Below, in pieces: positions 24,786-33,113 of a DNA stretch of 64,000 nucleotides. Positions within the stretch are counted from its first letter, which is position 1. The number at the start of each line of letters is the position of its first letter. The translations under genes were made by a program, and so were the position numbers. Origin of the DNA: Aerobium sp039839275 (GTDB lineage Bacteria > Pseudomonadota > Alphaproteobacteria > Rhizobiales > Rhizobiaceae); NCBI RefSeq assembly GCF_039839275.1, contig NZ_JBDOQP010000005.1, positions 310,001-374,000 of the forward strand, in the 5' to 3' direction. Below the pieces are notes generated by a model. That model saw only the letters and a list, made by a program, of their open reading frames with translations, did not search any database and had not been told where the DNA came from.

Positions 24786-25577
24786 CTACCAGGTCGGGCG
24801 TGTCAGCACGCCGCCATCAACCACGAGATCGGCGCCGGTGATCCAGCGCGCGGCGTCCGAAGCCAGGAACAGGCAGGCATCGGCGATGTCCTCCGGCTGG
24901 CCGAGGCGTTTCAGCGGTGCCGCGGCGGTCCAGCGCGCCACCCCTTCCGGCCAGCCCTCCTCGATGCCGTCGCGATGGATGAGGCCGGGGCAGACCGCGT
25001 TGACACGGATGCCGTGTTCGCCGAATTCCAGCGCCGCCGCCTTGGTGAACATCAGCAGCGCCGCCTTCGACGTCGCATAATGCCCGTGCCACGGCGCGGG
25101 ATGATGGCCCTCGATGGAGGCGATGTTGACGATGCTGCCGCCCTTGCCGGCCTGGCGCAGCAGCGCGACCATGGCCTGAACGAGCAGGAACGGACCGGCC
25201 GCGTTGGCGGCCATCATCTCGTTCCAATCCGCTTCGCTCACCTCGGCCAGGGCTTTGGCGGGTTGCAGCCCGGCATTGTTGACCAGGATGTCGAGCCCGC
25301 CAAAATGGGCGGCGGCGTTGGAGACCAGCTTCGCAGCGCCCGCCTCGCCGGAGATATCGGCCTGCATCGCGATCGCCGTGCCGCCCGCCTCGCTGATCGC
25401 TGCGACCACGCTGTCGGCCGCCGCGCGGTTGGCGTTGTAGTGGCAAACGACGTTGGCGCCCGCCTCCGCAAAGCGGCGCGCGATGCCGGCACCGATGCCG
25501 CCGCTGGCGCCTGTGACGAGCGCGGTCTTGCCGCTCAGGTCGAGAAGCCCGCTTACGGGATGTATCTTGTCCGTCAT
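24786..25577 (-). CDS. SDR family oxidoreductase
   Basis: A 263-residue classical SDR. TGASGGIGAGIARR is the cofactor loop, and CHYNANRAAAD after strand two lacks the acidic residue and carries Asn/Arg, suggesting NADP(H). NIASIEGHHPAPWHGHYATSKAAL gives the Ser-Tyr-Lys triad. The start is ATG 25577 with GGTGGACAG upstream; the longer frame runs into the neighbouring phosphorylase gene. With the second SDR it forms a pair downstream of purine nucleoside phosphorylase, so the two may act in sequence on the released sugar. Confidence 0.9.
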   Translation of the reverse strand: MTDKIHPVSGLLDLSGKTALVTGASGGIGAGIARRFAEAGANVVCHYNANRAAADSVVAAISEAGGTAIAMQADISGEAGAAKLVSNAAAHFGGLDILVNNAGLQPAKALAEVSEADWNEMMAANAAGPFLLVQAMVALLRQAGKGGSIVNIASIEGHHPAPWHGHYATSKAALLMFTKAAALEFGEHGIRVNAVCPGLIHRDGIEEGWPEGVARWTAAAPLKRLGQPEDIADACLFLASDAARWITGADLVVDGGVLTRPTW

Positions 25578-25585
25578 CTGTCCAC

Positions 25586-26425
25586 CTATGCTTTCGGCAG
25601 CGTCGGAAATGCATGCCGCAGTATCGTCTCGATCTTGACGCCGCACACGGCGGCCATGGCAACCACGGCTTCGATCGTGTCCGGCTCCTGGTCCTCGCCG
25701 CCGGTGGCGGCGTTGGTGATGGCCGACAGGCCGAGCACCTTCATGCCGGCATGGTTGGCGGCGATCACTTCCATCACCGTCGACATGCCGACCGCATCGC
25801 AACCGATCGACCGGTAGAAGCGGCGCTCGGCGGAGGTTTCCAGTTCCGGGCCGTTCAGGCCGCAATAGATGCCTTTGCGAATGTCGGTTCCCGTGGCGGC
25901 GGCTGCCTCCTGCGCGACAACGCGCAGCGCGGGGTCGTAGAGGCGCGACTGGTCCGGGAAGCGCAAGCCGATGGATTCGTCATTGTGCCCGATCAACGGG
26001 CTGGTGCCGGTGAGGTTCAGATGATCCTCGATCAGCATCACGTCCCCGGCGTCGAAGTCCGCGTTGAGCCCGCCGGCGGCGTTGGTGACCACGAAGGTCC
26101 CTGCCCCAAGCGCCTTGAGCAGATAGACGGCCAGCGCGATGTCGCGCGGATGCCAGCCTTCGTAGAGGTGCAGCCGCCCCTGCATGATCACCGTGCGGCG
26201 CCCATAGAGCGTGCCGATCACCAACTGCCCCTTGTGGCCGGGTGCGGTTGAAACAGGAAACCCCTCGATGTCGCCATAGGGGATCACGGTCGCGTCGCTC
26301 ACGGCATCAGCGAGCTGCCCAAGCCCCGATCCAAGCACGAGCGCGATTTCGCACGGCGCTCCGGCCCGCTCGCTGATCGAGGCATGGGCGCGCGCCACGC
26401 GCTCCGCCGGGGTTTCGGTATTCAT
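25586..26425 (-). CDS. punA: Purine-nucleoside phosphorylase (trimeric PNP/MTAP family)
   Basis: A 279-residue enzyme. LVLGSGLGQLAD (phosphate loop), GHKGQLVIGTLYG, MQGRLHLYEGW, TNAAGGLN, NGPELETSAERRFYRSIGCDAVGMSTVMEVIAAN and ITNAATG match low-molecular-mass trimeric PNP. Glu in GPELETS and Asn in ITNAATG are the usual purine contacts, which favours inosine/guanosine-type 6-oxopurine nucleosides. It cleaves imported nucleoside with phosphate to free base and (deoxy)ribose 1-phosphate. It is in line with a BMP-type nucleoside importer and a deaminase, separated from them by a RIME-like repeat. Confidence 0.93.
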   Translation of the reverse strand: MNTETPAERVARAHASISERAGAPCEIALVLGSGLGQLADAVSDATVIPYGDIEGFPVSTAPGHKGQLVIGTLYGRRTVIMQGRLHLYEGWHPRDIALAVYLLKALGAGTFVVTNAAGGLNADFDAGDVMLIEDHLNLTGTSPLIGHNDESIGLRFPDQSRLYDPALRVVAQEAAAATGTDIRKGIYCGLNGPELETSAERRFYRSIGCDAVGMSTVMEVIAANHAGMKVLGLSAITNAATGGEDQEPDTIEAVVAMAAVCGVKIETILRHAFPTLPKA

Positions 26426-26465
26426 TCTGGGTGCTCCTTATTGATGTGGTGTCGGCGCTCCGTCG

Positions 26466-26617
26466 CACCCCCCTCTGGCCTATCGGCCATCTCCCCCTCA
26501 AGGGGGGAGATCGGCTTGCATGTCGCCTTTCGCCAGCCGCCTAAGGTTGGCGAAAACAATGCGGTAGTCCAATCTCCCCCCTTGAGGGGGAGATGTCCGG
26601 CAGGACAGAGGGGGGTG
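26466..26617. repeat. RIME-like palindromic intergenic mosaic element
   Basis: A 152-base element between the deaminase and phosphorylase genes. Perfect 12-base terminal inverted repeats (CACCCCCCTCTG at 26466-26477 and its complement at 26606-26617) flank a perfect pair of 23-base inverted repeats (26489-26511 and 26572-26594), each itself nearly palindromic. The centre has TTTCGCCA paired with TGGCGAAA. The whole element can fold into one long hairpin or cruciform. It resembles the Rhizobium-specific intergenic mosaic elements by layout and C/G-run content. It has no coding capacity and is non-autonomous. Confidence 0.85.
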
Positions 26618-26662
26618 TGCAAGAGCGCAATCATCAACCGTAACCACCTGGCGACATCGTCT

Positions 26663-27979
26663 TCAGGCGATGCTCGCCCTGATCTTCGGCACGAGGGCGT
26701 TGACCTCGTCCATCGTCTCGCCAATGTCGAGGCGCGTCAGGGTACCGTCGCGCACCACCTGCTCACCGCCGAGGAAGACGTGGCGGACATCAGACTTGTT
26801 GGCGGAGTAGACCAGATGCGTCAGCGGGTCGAACATCGGCACCGCATGCGGGCGGCGGAGATCGACCATGACCATGTCGGCCAGCTTGCCCTTTTCGAGA
26901 CTGCCGATGCGGTCGGCCGCGCCCAGCGCCTTCGCGCCGTTGATGGTGAGCATGTCCAGCGCCTGCCGTGTCGAGATGATTTCAGCGCGGCCGGTGTGGC
27001 CCTTGTGGATGGTGGCGGCCAGCCGCAGCGCCATCCACATGTCGAGATCGTTGCCTGAGATCGGGCCGTCGGTGCCAAGCGTCACGTTGATGCCGCGCTC
27101 CAGCATCTCCGGCACGCGCGCGAAGCCGGAGGCGAGCTTCAAGTTCGACATCGGGTTGTGCGCGACATGGGCGCCGCGCGCCGCCAGGATGTCGAGCTCC
27201 TCGTCGTCCAGATGCACGCAATGTGCCAGCACCGTGCGCGCGTCGAGGCAGCCGAGATGGTCGAGATGGCGCACCACGGTGCGGCCGTAGCGCGCGACGA
27301 TGTCCGCCTGCTCGGCCTTGGTCTCGGCACAGTGGGTGCAGAAGATGCCGCCGCATTTGTGCGACACGGCATGCGCTGCCTTGAGATTCTCCGGCCCGAC
27401 CGTATAGGTGCCGTGCGGCATCACGGCGGCAAAGACGTCATCCGCGCTGCCGAACTCCTCGAAGAAGCGCTCCGCCTCGGCCACCCGTTCGTCGATCGAC
27501 AGAGCGGTCACGCCCGCGGGATCGAAGAAGATGCCGCCGGTGGAGACGCGCAGTCCCACCTTGCGCGCGGCGCGCACCGTTTCGGATGGATACCAGAACA
27601 TGTCCATCACCGAGGTGACGCCCGACAAAAGCAGTTCGGCAAAGCCGAGCACGCTGCCCAGATGCGACGTGCGCGGGTTGAGGATCGCGGCCTCCGCCTT
27701 CCACACGGTCTGCAGCCACGGCTCCAGCGGCAGGTCCTCGACAAGCCCGCGAAACAGGCTGTCGGCGGCGTGGCAATGCGTGTTGATGATGCCCGGCATG
27801 AGGATGTGGCCGGTCCCGTCGACGACACGCCTGGCGCGCTCGGCCAGAGGCGCAAGATCGGCCGCGGTGCCGACCGCGCTGATGCGTGTGCCCTCGACCG
27901 CCACCGCGCCGTCGTGGATGACGGAGCCCGCACTGTCGGAGGTGACGACAATGGCGTTGCGAATGAGCAGATCGGTCAT
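26663..27979 (-). CDS. Amidohydrolase-superfamily deaminase (TRZ/ATZ, MtaD/SsnA type)
   Basis: A 438-residue TIM-barrel metal hydrolase. INTHCHAADSLFRG gives the metal HxH, and FCTHCAETKAEQ, LAHCVHLDDEE, AHNPMSNLKLASG and TLGTDGPISGNDL give the other ligand histidines and the catalytic aspartate, as in 5'-methylthioadenosine/S-adenosylhomocysteine and guanine-type deaminases of this branch. ATG 27979 overlaps the permease stop (ATGA); the longer frame lies in the permease gene. In an operon with a nucleoside importer and PNP it probably deaminates an imported purine or purine nucleoside. The exact base is not determined by sequence alone. Confidence 0.88.
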   Translation of the reverse strand: MTDLLIRNAIVVTSDSAGSVIHDGAVAVEGTRISAVGTAADLAPLAERARRVVDGTGHILMPGIINTHCHAADSLFRGLVEDLPLEPWLQTVWKAEAAILNPRTSHLGSVLGFAELLLSGVTSVMDMFWYPSETVRAARKVGLRVSTGGIFFDPAGVTALSIDERVAEAERFFEEFGSADDVFAAVMPHGTYTVGPENLKAAHAVSHKCGGIFCTHCAETKAEQADIVARYGRTVVRHLDHLGCLDARTVLAHCVHLDDEELDILAARGAHVAHNPMSNLKLASGFARVPEMLERGINVTLGTDGPISGNDLDMWMALRLAATIHKGHTGRAEIISTRQALDMLTINGAKALGAADRIGSLEKGKLADMVMVDLRRPHAVPMFDPLTHLVYSANKSDVRHVFLGGEQVVRDGTLTRLDIGETMDEVNALVPKIRASIA

Positions 27980-28878
27980 GACTGCCTCCTCCGGTGCCAC
28001 CAGGACAGGCCCGTCAGCGCGATCAGCGTCGCGAGGTACGGCATCATGTCGGTGAATTGCTGCGGCATGCCGAGCCCCTGCACGCGGAAGGACAGGCTGT
28101 CGACGACGCCGAAGAGCACGGTGATGAACAGCAGCGGCCACGGCCGCCCACGCGTCAGCAGCACCGCCACGACCGCGATCCAGCCGCGTCCGGCGCTCAT
28201 GTTCTCGACGAACAGGTTGACGTTGGCGATGGAAAGCTGCGCGCCGGCCAGCCCGCACAGCGCGCCGCACATGGCCAGCGCCATCAGGCGCACACTGTTG
28301 GGGCTGACGCCGCCGGCCGTCAGCCCGGCCGGGTTCTCGCCAGCCGCGCGGATGCGCAGGCCGAGACGATGGCGCCCGAAGAAGAGATGCAACAGCACCA
28401 CGGCGGCAAGCGAGAGATAGAACAGCGGCGACTGGCCACTGAAAAGCGGCCCGAGCACCGGCACGTCGCGCAGCAGCGGGATGTGGATGACCCCGAAGCC
28501 GGCGATGTCGGGGCTGTTGAAGGCGCCATTGGCGTCGAAGATGGCGCGCAGCAGGAACGCCGTCAGCCCAGCCGCCAGCAGGTTTATGGCGATCGAGACG
28601 ACGATGGCGTCGCCGCCGCGCCGAAGGTTGAACTCCGCGAAGACAAGGCCCATCGCAGTGCCCGCCAGCGCTGCCAGCAGCGCGCCGGCATAGGGCGATC
28701 CGGCGAAATAGGCACCGACGACGGCCGCGAATGCGCCGGTCAGCATCATGCCTTCCAGCCCGATGTTGAAGACGCCCGCCCGCTCGCAGATCGCGCCGCC
28801 GAGCGCCGCCAGCAAGAGCGGCGTGACGAAGCGCGGCACCGAGGCGAGGAAGGACGGGTCGAGCAGCATGTCAAGCAT
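27976..28878 (-). CDS. Nucleoside-type ABC transporter permease (NupQ/YufQ-like)
   Basis: A 300-residue membrane subunit of the BMP-linked (CUT2-like) group. GGAICERAGVFNIGLEGMMLTGAFAAVVGAY and RRGGDAIVVSIAINLLAAGLTAFLLR are characteristic, followed by GLRIRAAGENPAGLTAGGVS. Eight to ten spans. It starts at 28878 inside the upstream permease gene (8-base overlap) and overlaps the deaminase start. Forms the translocation channel with its neighbour. Confidence 0.9.
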   Translation of the reverse strand: MLDMLLDPSFLASVPRFVTPLLLAALGGAICERAGVFNIGLEGMMLTGAFAAVVGAYFAGSPYAGALLAALAGTAMGLVFAEFNLRRGGDAIVVSIAINLLAAGLTAFLLRAIFDANGAFNSPDIAGFGVIHIPLLRDVPVLGPLFSGQSPLFYLSLAAVVLLHLFFGRHRLGLRIRAAGENPAGLTAGGVSPNSVRLMALAMCGALCGLAGAQLSIANVNLFVENMSAGRGWIAVVAVLLTRGRPWPLLFITVLFGVVDSLSFRVQGLGMPQQFTDMMPYLATLIALTGLSWWHRRRQS

Positions 28879-29941
28879 CGCCGTCGGCCCCCTTGTCCTT
28901 GCCGCGCGGGGAGGCCAGCGACAGGGACATGCGGCTGGCGACAAAGAGGATGATGACCGCCTGCATGACCAGCGCGATTTCCTTCGGCACCTGCGCGGCG
29001 CGTTCCATGCCGGCAGCACCCGTCTGCAGCGCGGCAAAGAAGAAGCCGGAGAACGGCACCAGCCACGGGATCATGCCGACCAGCAGGACGGCGACGATGC
29101 CGGTCCAGGCATAGAGCGGCTGCACCAGCATGCCGTCGATGAAGCGGTGGTGGACGCCGAGCACCGCGATGGCGCCGACGAGGCCGGCGATCGCGCCGCT
29201 CATGGCAAGCGTCTGCAGCGTCAACCGGGCGACTGGCAGGCCGACGGCGCGCGCGAAGTCCGGTGACAGCCCGTTCAGCCGCGCGCGGTATCCATGCAGC
29301 GTCTTGTGGCTGTAGACGACCGCCAGAACGCTGACGAGAACGATGAACAGAATGCCGATATCGAGGCGCAGGCCGGGGAAATAGGGCAGCCAGCGTTCCG
29401 TCGGCACCAGATGCGACTGCAGCATGCCCGACGGCACGTCGCGGAATGGATGCGCGACGAGATAGGACGCGACCGAACGGATCGGAAAGTTGAGCAGCAG
29501 CGAACCGACCAGCAGCGGCACGCCGACATAAAGGTACAGCACGCCGGCCAGCAGCGCCCATGCCGCGCCCGCCGCCATGCCGGCGAGGATGGAAGCCGCG
29601 ATCACGAGCAATGGCGGGCCGGGCAAGGCCAGCGCAACGAGCGCGGAGACAAGACCGCCGGCGACGAGTTGCCCTTCCCCGCCGATATTGAAGAGGCCGG
29701 CGCGAAAGCTCAGCATCACCGACAACGCCATGCCGACGATCAGCGAGGCGCGGCTCAGCGTCTGCATCAGGAACGCATAGCGGCGCCCGCCGAACGCGCC
29801 CTGGAAGAAACCTTCGATGGCCGCGCCGAACGGAGCGGACACCAGCAGCATCAGGATCAGGAGGATCCCGAGGATCCACGCCAGCGTGGAGATCCACGGC
29901 AGCAGGTCGCTGCGCATCCAGTTGTCTTCCGGTGCGCTCAT
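28871..29941 (-). CDS. Nucleoside-type ABC transporter permease (NupP/YufP-like)
   Basis: A 356-residue membrane subunit. SLIVGMALSVMLSFRAGLFNIGGEGQLVAGGLVSA is the family signature, with the coupling segment ARLNGLSPDFARAVGLPVARLTLQTLAMSGAIAGLVGAI in pieces. Overlaps the ATPase stop as ATGA and the next permease by eight bases. Heterodimer partner of the NupQ-like protein. Confidence 0.9.
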   Translation of the reverse strand: MSAPEDNWMRSDLLPWISTLAWILGILLILMLLVSAPFGAAIEGFFQGAFGGRRYAFLMQTLSRASLIVGMALSVMLSFRAGLFNIGGEGQLVAGGLVSALVALALPGPPLLVIAASILAGMAAGAAWALLAGVLYLYVGVPLLVGSLLLNFPIRSVASYLVAHPFRDVPSGMLQSHLVPTERWLPYFPGLRLDIGILFIVLVSVLAVVYSHKTLHGYRARLNGLSPDFARAVGLPVARLTLQTLAMSGAIAGLVGAIAVLGVHHRFIDGMLVQPLYAWTGIVAVLLVGMIPWLVPFSGFFFAALQTGAAGMERAAQVPKEIALVMQAVIILFVASRMSLSLASPRGKDKGADGDA

Positions 29942-31455
29942 GCGGCGTTGCTCCCAAGGCCGGTCCGTGAGGTCATCAGCGCGCCGATGCGATTGCGGTC
30001 GGCCTCTGCGGCCGCGATCGGTTCGGACAGCGACCCGGAATACATCACCATGATCCTGTCAGAGAGCTTCAGCACTTCGTCGAGTTCCGTGGACACGAGC
30101 AGCACGGCGTGGCCGGCATCGCGCATCCGCATCAGCTCGGCATGGATGAGTTCGATCGCGCCGATATCGACGCCCCAGGTCGGGTTCTCCGCGATGATCA
30201 GCGGTGTGGCGCGCGACAATTCGCGGCTGACCACCAGCTTCTGCTTGTTGCCGCCCGACATGGTCGAGACCAGTGCCTGCGGGCCCGCCACCTTGATGCG
30301 GTAGCGTTCGATCAGGTCGCGGGCGTAGCGCGCCATCGCGGAACGGTCGAGGAACGGTCCCCTGGTGAAGTGGCGCGGATCGTCATGCCCGGCGCTCGCA
30401 TTGTCCGCCACGCTGGCGCCGAGCGCCAGTCCGACCCGCTGCCTGTCCTCGGGAATGTAGCTCTGGCCGGCAAGTCTGCGTTCGCGCACGCCCAGTGTCT
30501 CGACCCGCGTGCCCGCCAGCGAGATCATGCCCGCCTTGGCCGGGCGCAGGCCCGTCAGGGCCTGGATCAGTTCCGACTGGCCGTTGCCGCTGACGCCCGC
30601 AATGCCGACGATCTCGCCCGCGCGCACGTCGAAGGAGATCGGCCCGATGTCATGGCCGCGCGCGGCGACGTGCAGCCCGTCGACGCCGAGCACAACCTCG
30701 CCCGGTTCACGCGCCGCGGCCCTCAGCGCAGGTGGCAATTCGCCGCCGACGATCTCGCGCGACAGCCGATCCTTCGATGTCTCGCCGACAGGCAGCGACG
30801 AGACGAGCCTGCCGCCGCGCATCACCACCACGTGGTCGGCGATCTCCATCACCTCGTCCAGCTTGTGGGTGATGATGACGACCGCCTTGCCCTGTTGTGC
30901 GAAGCCACGCAGGATCGCGAAGAGCTGGTCCTTCTCCAGCGGCGTCAACACGGCGGTCGGCTCGTCGAGGATAAGCAGCGAGGCGTCGCGGTAGAGCATC
31001 TTGAGGATCTCGACCACCTGCTTCTGGCCGACCGACAGGCTGCCGACCCGGGCGTCGAGATCGATCGAAATGCCGTTCTGGGCAAATCCGTCCTCGAGCT
31101 TGCGCCGGGCGACCGCGAAGTCGACGAAGCCGAAGAGCCTGACCGGCTCGCCGCACAGCACGATGTTCTCCAGCACCGTCATCTCTTCCTGCAGCATGAA
31201 GTGCTGGTGCACCATGCCGAGCCCGGCGCGGATCGCGTCCTGCGGCGAGGCCCAGCGGCGCGGCTGTCCGTCGACGACGATTTCGCCGGCTTCGGGCTGG
31301 AACAGCCCGAACAGCGCATTCATCAGTGTCGACTTGCCGGCACCGTTCTCGCCGACGACCGCCAGCACCCGGCCGGCCTCGATGTCGACGGAGACATCAT
31401 CCACCGCCACCAGTTGGCCGAAGCGGACGCGAATGCCGCGCAGGGATGCATGCAT
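29938..31455 (-). CDS. Nucleoside-type ABC transporter ATPase (NupO/YufO-like, two nucleotide-binding domains)
   Basis: A 505-residue tandem ATPase. The first domain has intact Walker A GENGAGKST, signature LSVGQKQVVEIL and Walker B LLILDEPTAVLT. The second has a degenerate Walker A (GVSGNGQSELIQ), signature MSGGNKQKLVVSREL and LIIAENPTWGVDIG with altered Walker B, as is normal for CUT2/BMP systems. It follows the binding-protein gene after an 81-base gap containing a strong hairpin. Confidence 0.93.
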   Translation of the reverse strand: MHASLRGIRVRFGQLVAVDDVSVDIEAGRVLAVVGENGAGKSTLMNALFGLFQPEAGEIVVDGQPRRWASPQDAIRAGLGMVHQHFMLQEEMTVLENIVLCGEPVRLFGFVDFAVARRKLEDGFAQNGISIDLDARVGSLSVGQKQVVEILKMLYRDASLLILDEPTAVLTPLEKDQLFAILRGFAQQGKAVVIITHKLDEVMEIADHVVVMRGGRLVSSLPVGETSKDRLSREIVGGELPPALRAAAREPGEVVLGVDGLHVAARGHDIGPISFDVRAGEIVGIAGVSGNGQSELIQALTGLRPAKAGMISLAGTRVETLGVRERRLAGQSYIPEDRQRVGLALGASVADNASAGHDDPRHFTRGPFLDRSAMARYARDLIERYRIKVAGPQALVSTMSGGNKQKLVVSRELSRATPLIIAENPTWGVDIGAIELIHAELMRMRDAGHAVLLVSTELDEVLKLSDRIMVMYSGSLSEPIAAAEADRNRIGALMTSRTGLGSNAA

Positions 31456-31490
31456 GGACGGGGTACTCTCACACGCCCGGAATGCGTCCT

Positions 31491-31521
31491 GGCGGGCCGC
31501 TCCGGTGAGAAGCGGCCCGCC
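31491..31521 (-). promoter_or_regulatory. Intercistronic GC hairpin after the BMP binding-protein gene
   Basis: Perfect eleven-base arms GGCGGGCCGCT/AGCGGCCCGCC with a nine-base loop, extendable by flanking TCC/GGA with a bulge, between the binding protein (stop 31537) and ATPase (start 31455). No U-tract follows on the transcribed strand. Confidence 0.6.
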
Positions 31522-31536
31522 GGACGTTTCCGGAGG

Positions 31537-32547
31537 TCAGTTGGCCTGCATCGGGTCGGTCAACTCGATCGAGCCGTCGGCGATCCCGGCGGCAACTTCA
31601 CGCAGCTTTGCCGCCACTTCGGGGTGATCGGCGATCAGGCAGCCGCTGTCGGCGATGCCCGCCTCGTCGAGCGCGATGGCGCCGACGCCGCCTTCCTTGA
31701 TGCCCAGGGCCGAGAACGTCTGCGGCTGGCCTTCCAAGATCGCGTCGACCGCCGCGACGAGCGCCACGTCCACCTGCTTCAGGCTCTGGTCGACGATCAC
31801 GCCGGGCTGCGTCGGGCAGTGGTTGATGTCGACCGCGAAGGTCTTGAAGCCCTCTTCCTTCGCGGCTTCGAACACGCCGAAATCGCCGCCCGAGGTTGCG
31901 GTGTAGATGTAGTCCGCGCCGGCCGAATGCAGCGCCAGCGCCTGTTCCTTGGCGCGCACCGGATCGGAGAACGGGTTCTCGCCGCCGACCCAGCGCACTT
32001 CGACGGTCGCTTCCGGATTGACGGACTCGACGCCCTGGGCGTAGCCGTCGGTGTAGCGATGCAGGAACGGGATATCGAGCGCTCCGACGACGCCGACGGT
32101 GTTGCTCTCGGTCAGCATGCCGGCGGCCACACCCATCAGGTAGCTCGCCTCGTACTCGCGGAACACCGCGCAATGGACGTTGTCCGGGCGGTTCTCGATG
32201 CACTGGTCGACGATGAGGAACTGCGTGTCCGGGGCGGTGGGAGCCAGTTCGGCGACGATGTCGTTGAACTCGAAGCCGAGCATGACGACGATGTCGGCCC
32301 CTTCGTTCACGGCAGCGCTGACATTGTCGCGCCGTTCGGCCGCCGTGCTGCTCTCATAGGTCTTGACGTCCATGTCGTGCTTTTCGCCCGCGGCCTCGAT
32401 GCCGGTCTTGCCCATGGCAAGGAAGGCATTGACGCCGATCGGGTCGGGCGACACATAGATCAGCAGGCCTTCGGCGGAAGCCTGGCCGGCGGCAGACATC
32501 ATCGTCGCCAGCGACAAGGCAGCGACACTCTTGTTCAAGAAACCCAT
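31537..32547 (-). CDS. BMP family (nucleoside-type) ABC transporter substrate-binding protein
   Basis: A 336-residue periplasmic protein of the Bmp/PnrA/NupN family. The signal peptide ends near GQASA-EG (residue 25). GVNAFLAMGKTGIEAAGEKHDMDVKTYE, ADIVVMLGFEFNDIVAELAPTAPDTQFLIVD, EYEASYLMGVAAGMLTE and VGVVGALDIPFLHRYTDGYAQGVE are classic blocks. Family members bind purine or pyrimidine nucleosides. GGAGTGAT precedes ATG 32547. First gene of the operon; PNP and the deaminase downstream support a purine nucleoside ligand. Confidence 0.92.
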   Translation of the reverse strand: MGFLNKSVAALSLATMMSAAGQASAEGLLIYVSPDPIGVNAFLAMGKTGIEAAGEKHDMDVKTYESSTAAERRDNVSAAVNEGADIVVMLGFEFNDIVAELAPTAPDTQFLIVDQCIENRPDNVHCAVFREYEASYLMGVAAGMLTESNTVGVVGALDIPFLHRYTDGYAQGVESVNPEATVEVRWVGGENPFSDPVRAKEQALALHSAGADYIYTATSGGDFGVFEAAKEEGFKTFAVDINHCPTQPGVIVDQSLKQVDVALVAAVDAILEGQPQTFSALGIKEGGVGAIALDEAGIADSGCLIADHPEVAAKLREVAAGIADGSIELTDPMQAN

Positions 32548-32608
32548 ATCGATCACTCCGTCTGGCGATGCCGCATGGCACCGCATCCCGTGTTCCTGCG
32601 GTCCGAAA

Positions 32609-32624
32609 CCGGCATGCGTGCCGG
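32609..32624 (-). promoter_or_regulatory. Hairpin in the 5' leader of the nucleoside-uptake operon
   Basis: CCGGCA-TGCG-TGCCGG lies in the roughly 135-base leader between the proposed promoter and the binding-protein start. A second weaker pairing (GATGC...GCATC) is nearer the start. I see no purine-riboswitch consensus. Confidence 0.3.
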
Positions 32625-32687
32625 CCTCCGCCCCCCTTGATCCTGCCCGCAGAGTGGCCGCAAGATCAAGCCTTTGACGGGAAAAGC

Positions 32688-32715
32688 ATGGTAGACTAGC
32701 ATTTGTCAGTGTCAA
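32688..32715 (-). promoter_or_regulatory. Candidate promoter of the nucleoside-uptake operon
   Basis: On the minus strand TTGACA (32710-32715) and TACCAT (32688-32693) are 16 bases apart, about 140 bases before the binding-protein start. The -35 is perfect and the -10 is fair. It lies in the gap shared with the divergent cupin gene. Confidence 0.4.
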
Positions 32716-32744
32716 TCGACATTGTCTAATGGAGCGTGGGAACG

Positions 32745-33113
32745 ATGGTCGGGGACTTCTTCATAGCGACGTCGGGCCAGGCCGAATTCTGGACCGAAGA
32801 GCGCTGCTTCATTACCGAACTTCACAATGACGCTGCCTCTCCGGAGGCCTCGCTGGCGATCGCCCGCGTCGAGCCCGGCGTCACCACCCAACTCCACCGT
32901 CTCGACGGCATCTGCGAACGCTATATCGTGCGCGAAGGCGAGGGCATCGTCGAAGTCGACGGCAAAAGACAGCACCTGCGGGTCGGCGACCAGGCGGTCA
33001 TCCCGGCGGGCGCGGCGCAGCGCATCGAAAACATCGGCCCGGGCCAACTCGTCTTCTACTGCCTGTGCACCCCACGCTTCGTGCCGTCGAGCTACGTCAA
33101 CCTGGAGGATTGA
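32745..33113 (+). CDS. Cupin domain protein
   Basis: A 122-residue single-domain cupin. The two conserved motifs are visible: VEPGVTTQLHRLDGICERYIVREGEG (with one metal-type His and Glu) and VGDQAVIPAGAAQRIENIG. Small cupins act as epimerases, dioxygenases or sensors; no function can be assigned. ATG 32745 is preferred with GGAG about ten bases upstream; GTG 32736 is in frame. It is divergent from the nucleoside operon and its stop directly abuts the convergent LLM monooxygenase stop. Confidence 0.8.
   Translation: MVGDFFIATSGQAEFWTEERCFITELHNDAASPEASLAIARVEPGVTTQLHRLDGICERYIVREGEGIVEVDGKRQHLRVGDQAVIPAGAAQRIENIGPGQLVFYCLCTPRFVPSSYVNLED

Noticed and set aside
26663..27979. Naming the amidohydrolase as guanine deaminase or cytosine deaminase
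   Set aside because: The metal motifs fit the wider TRZ/ATZ-MtaD branch, but no residue visible by eye fixes the base specificity.
30109..32640. 843-residue open frame on the plus strand opposite the nucleoside ATPase and binding-protein genes
   Set aside because: It is antisense to two genes with clear Walker and BMP motifs, crosses their intergenic hairpin, and has Arg/Ala/His-rich composition typical of GC-rich shadow frames.
32548..32744. Purine riboswitch upstream of the nucleoside operon
   Set aside because: Neither the purine-aptamer junction sequences nor another known aptamer consensus could be recognised.
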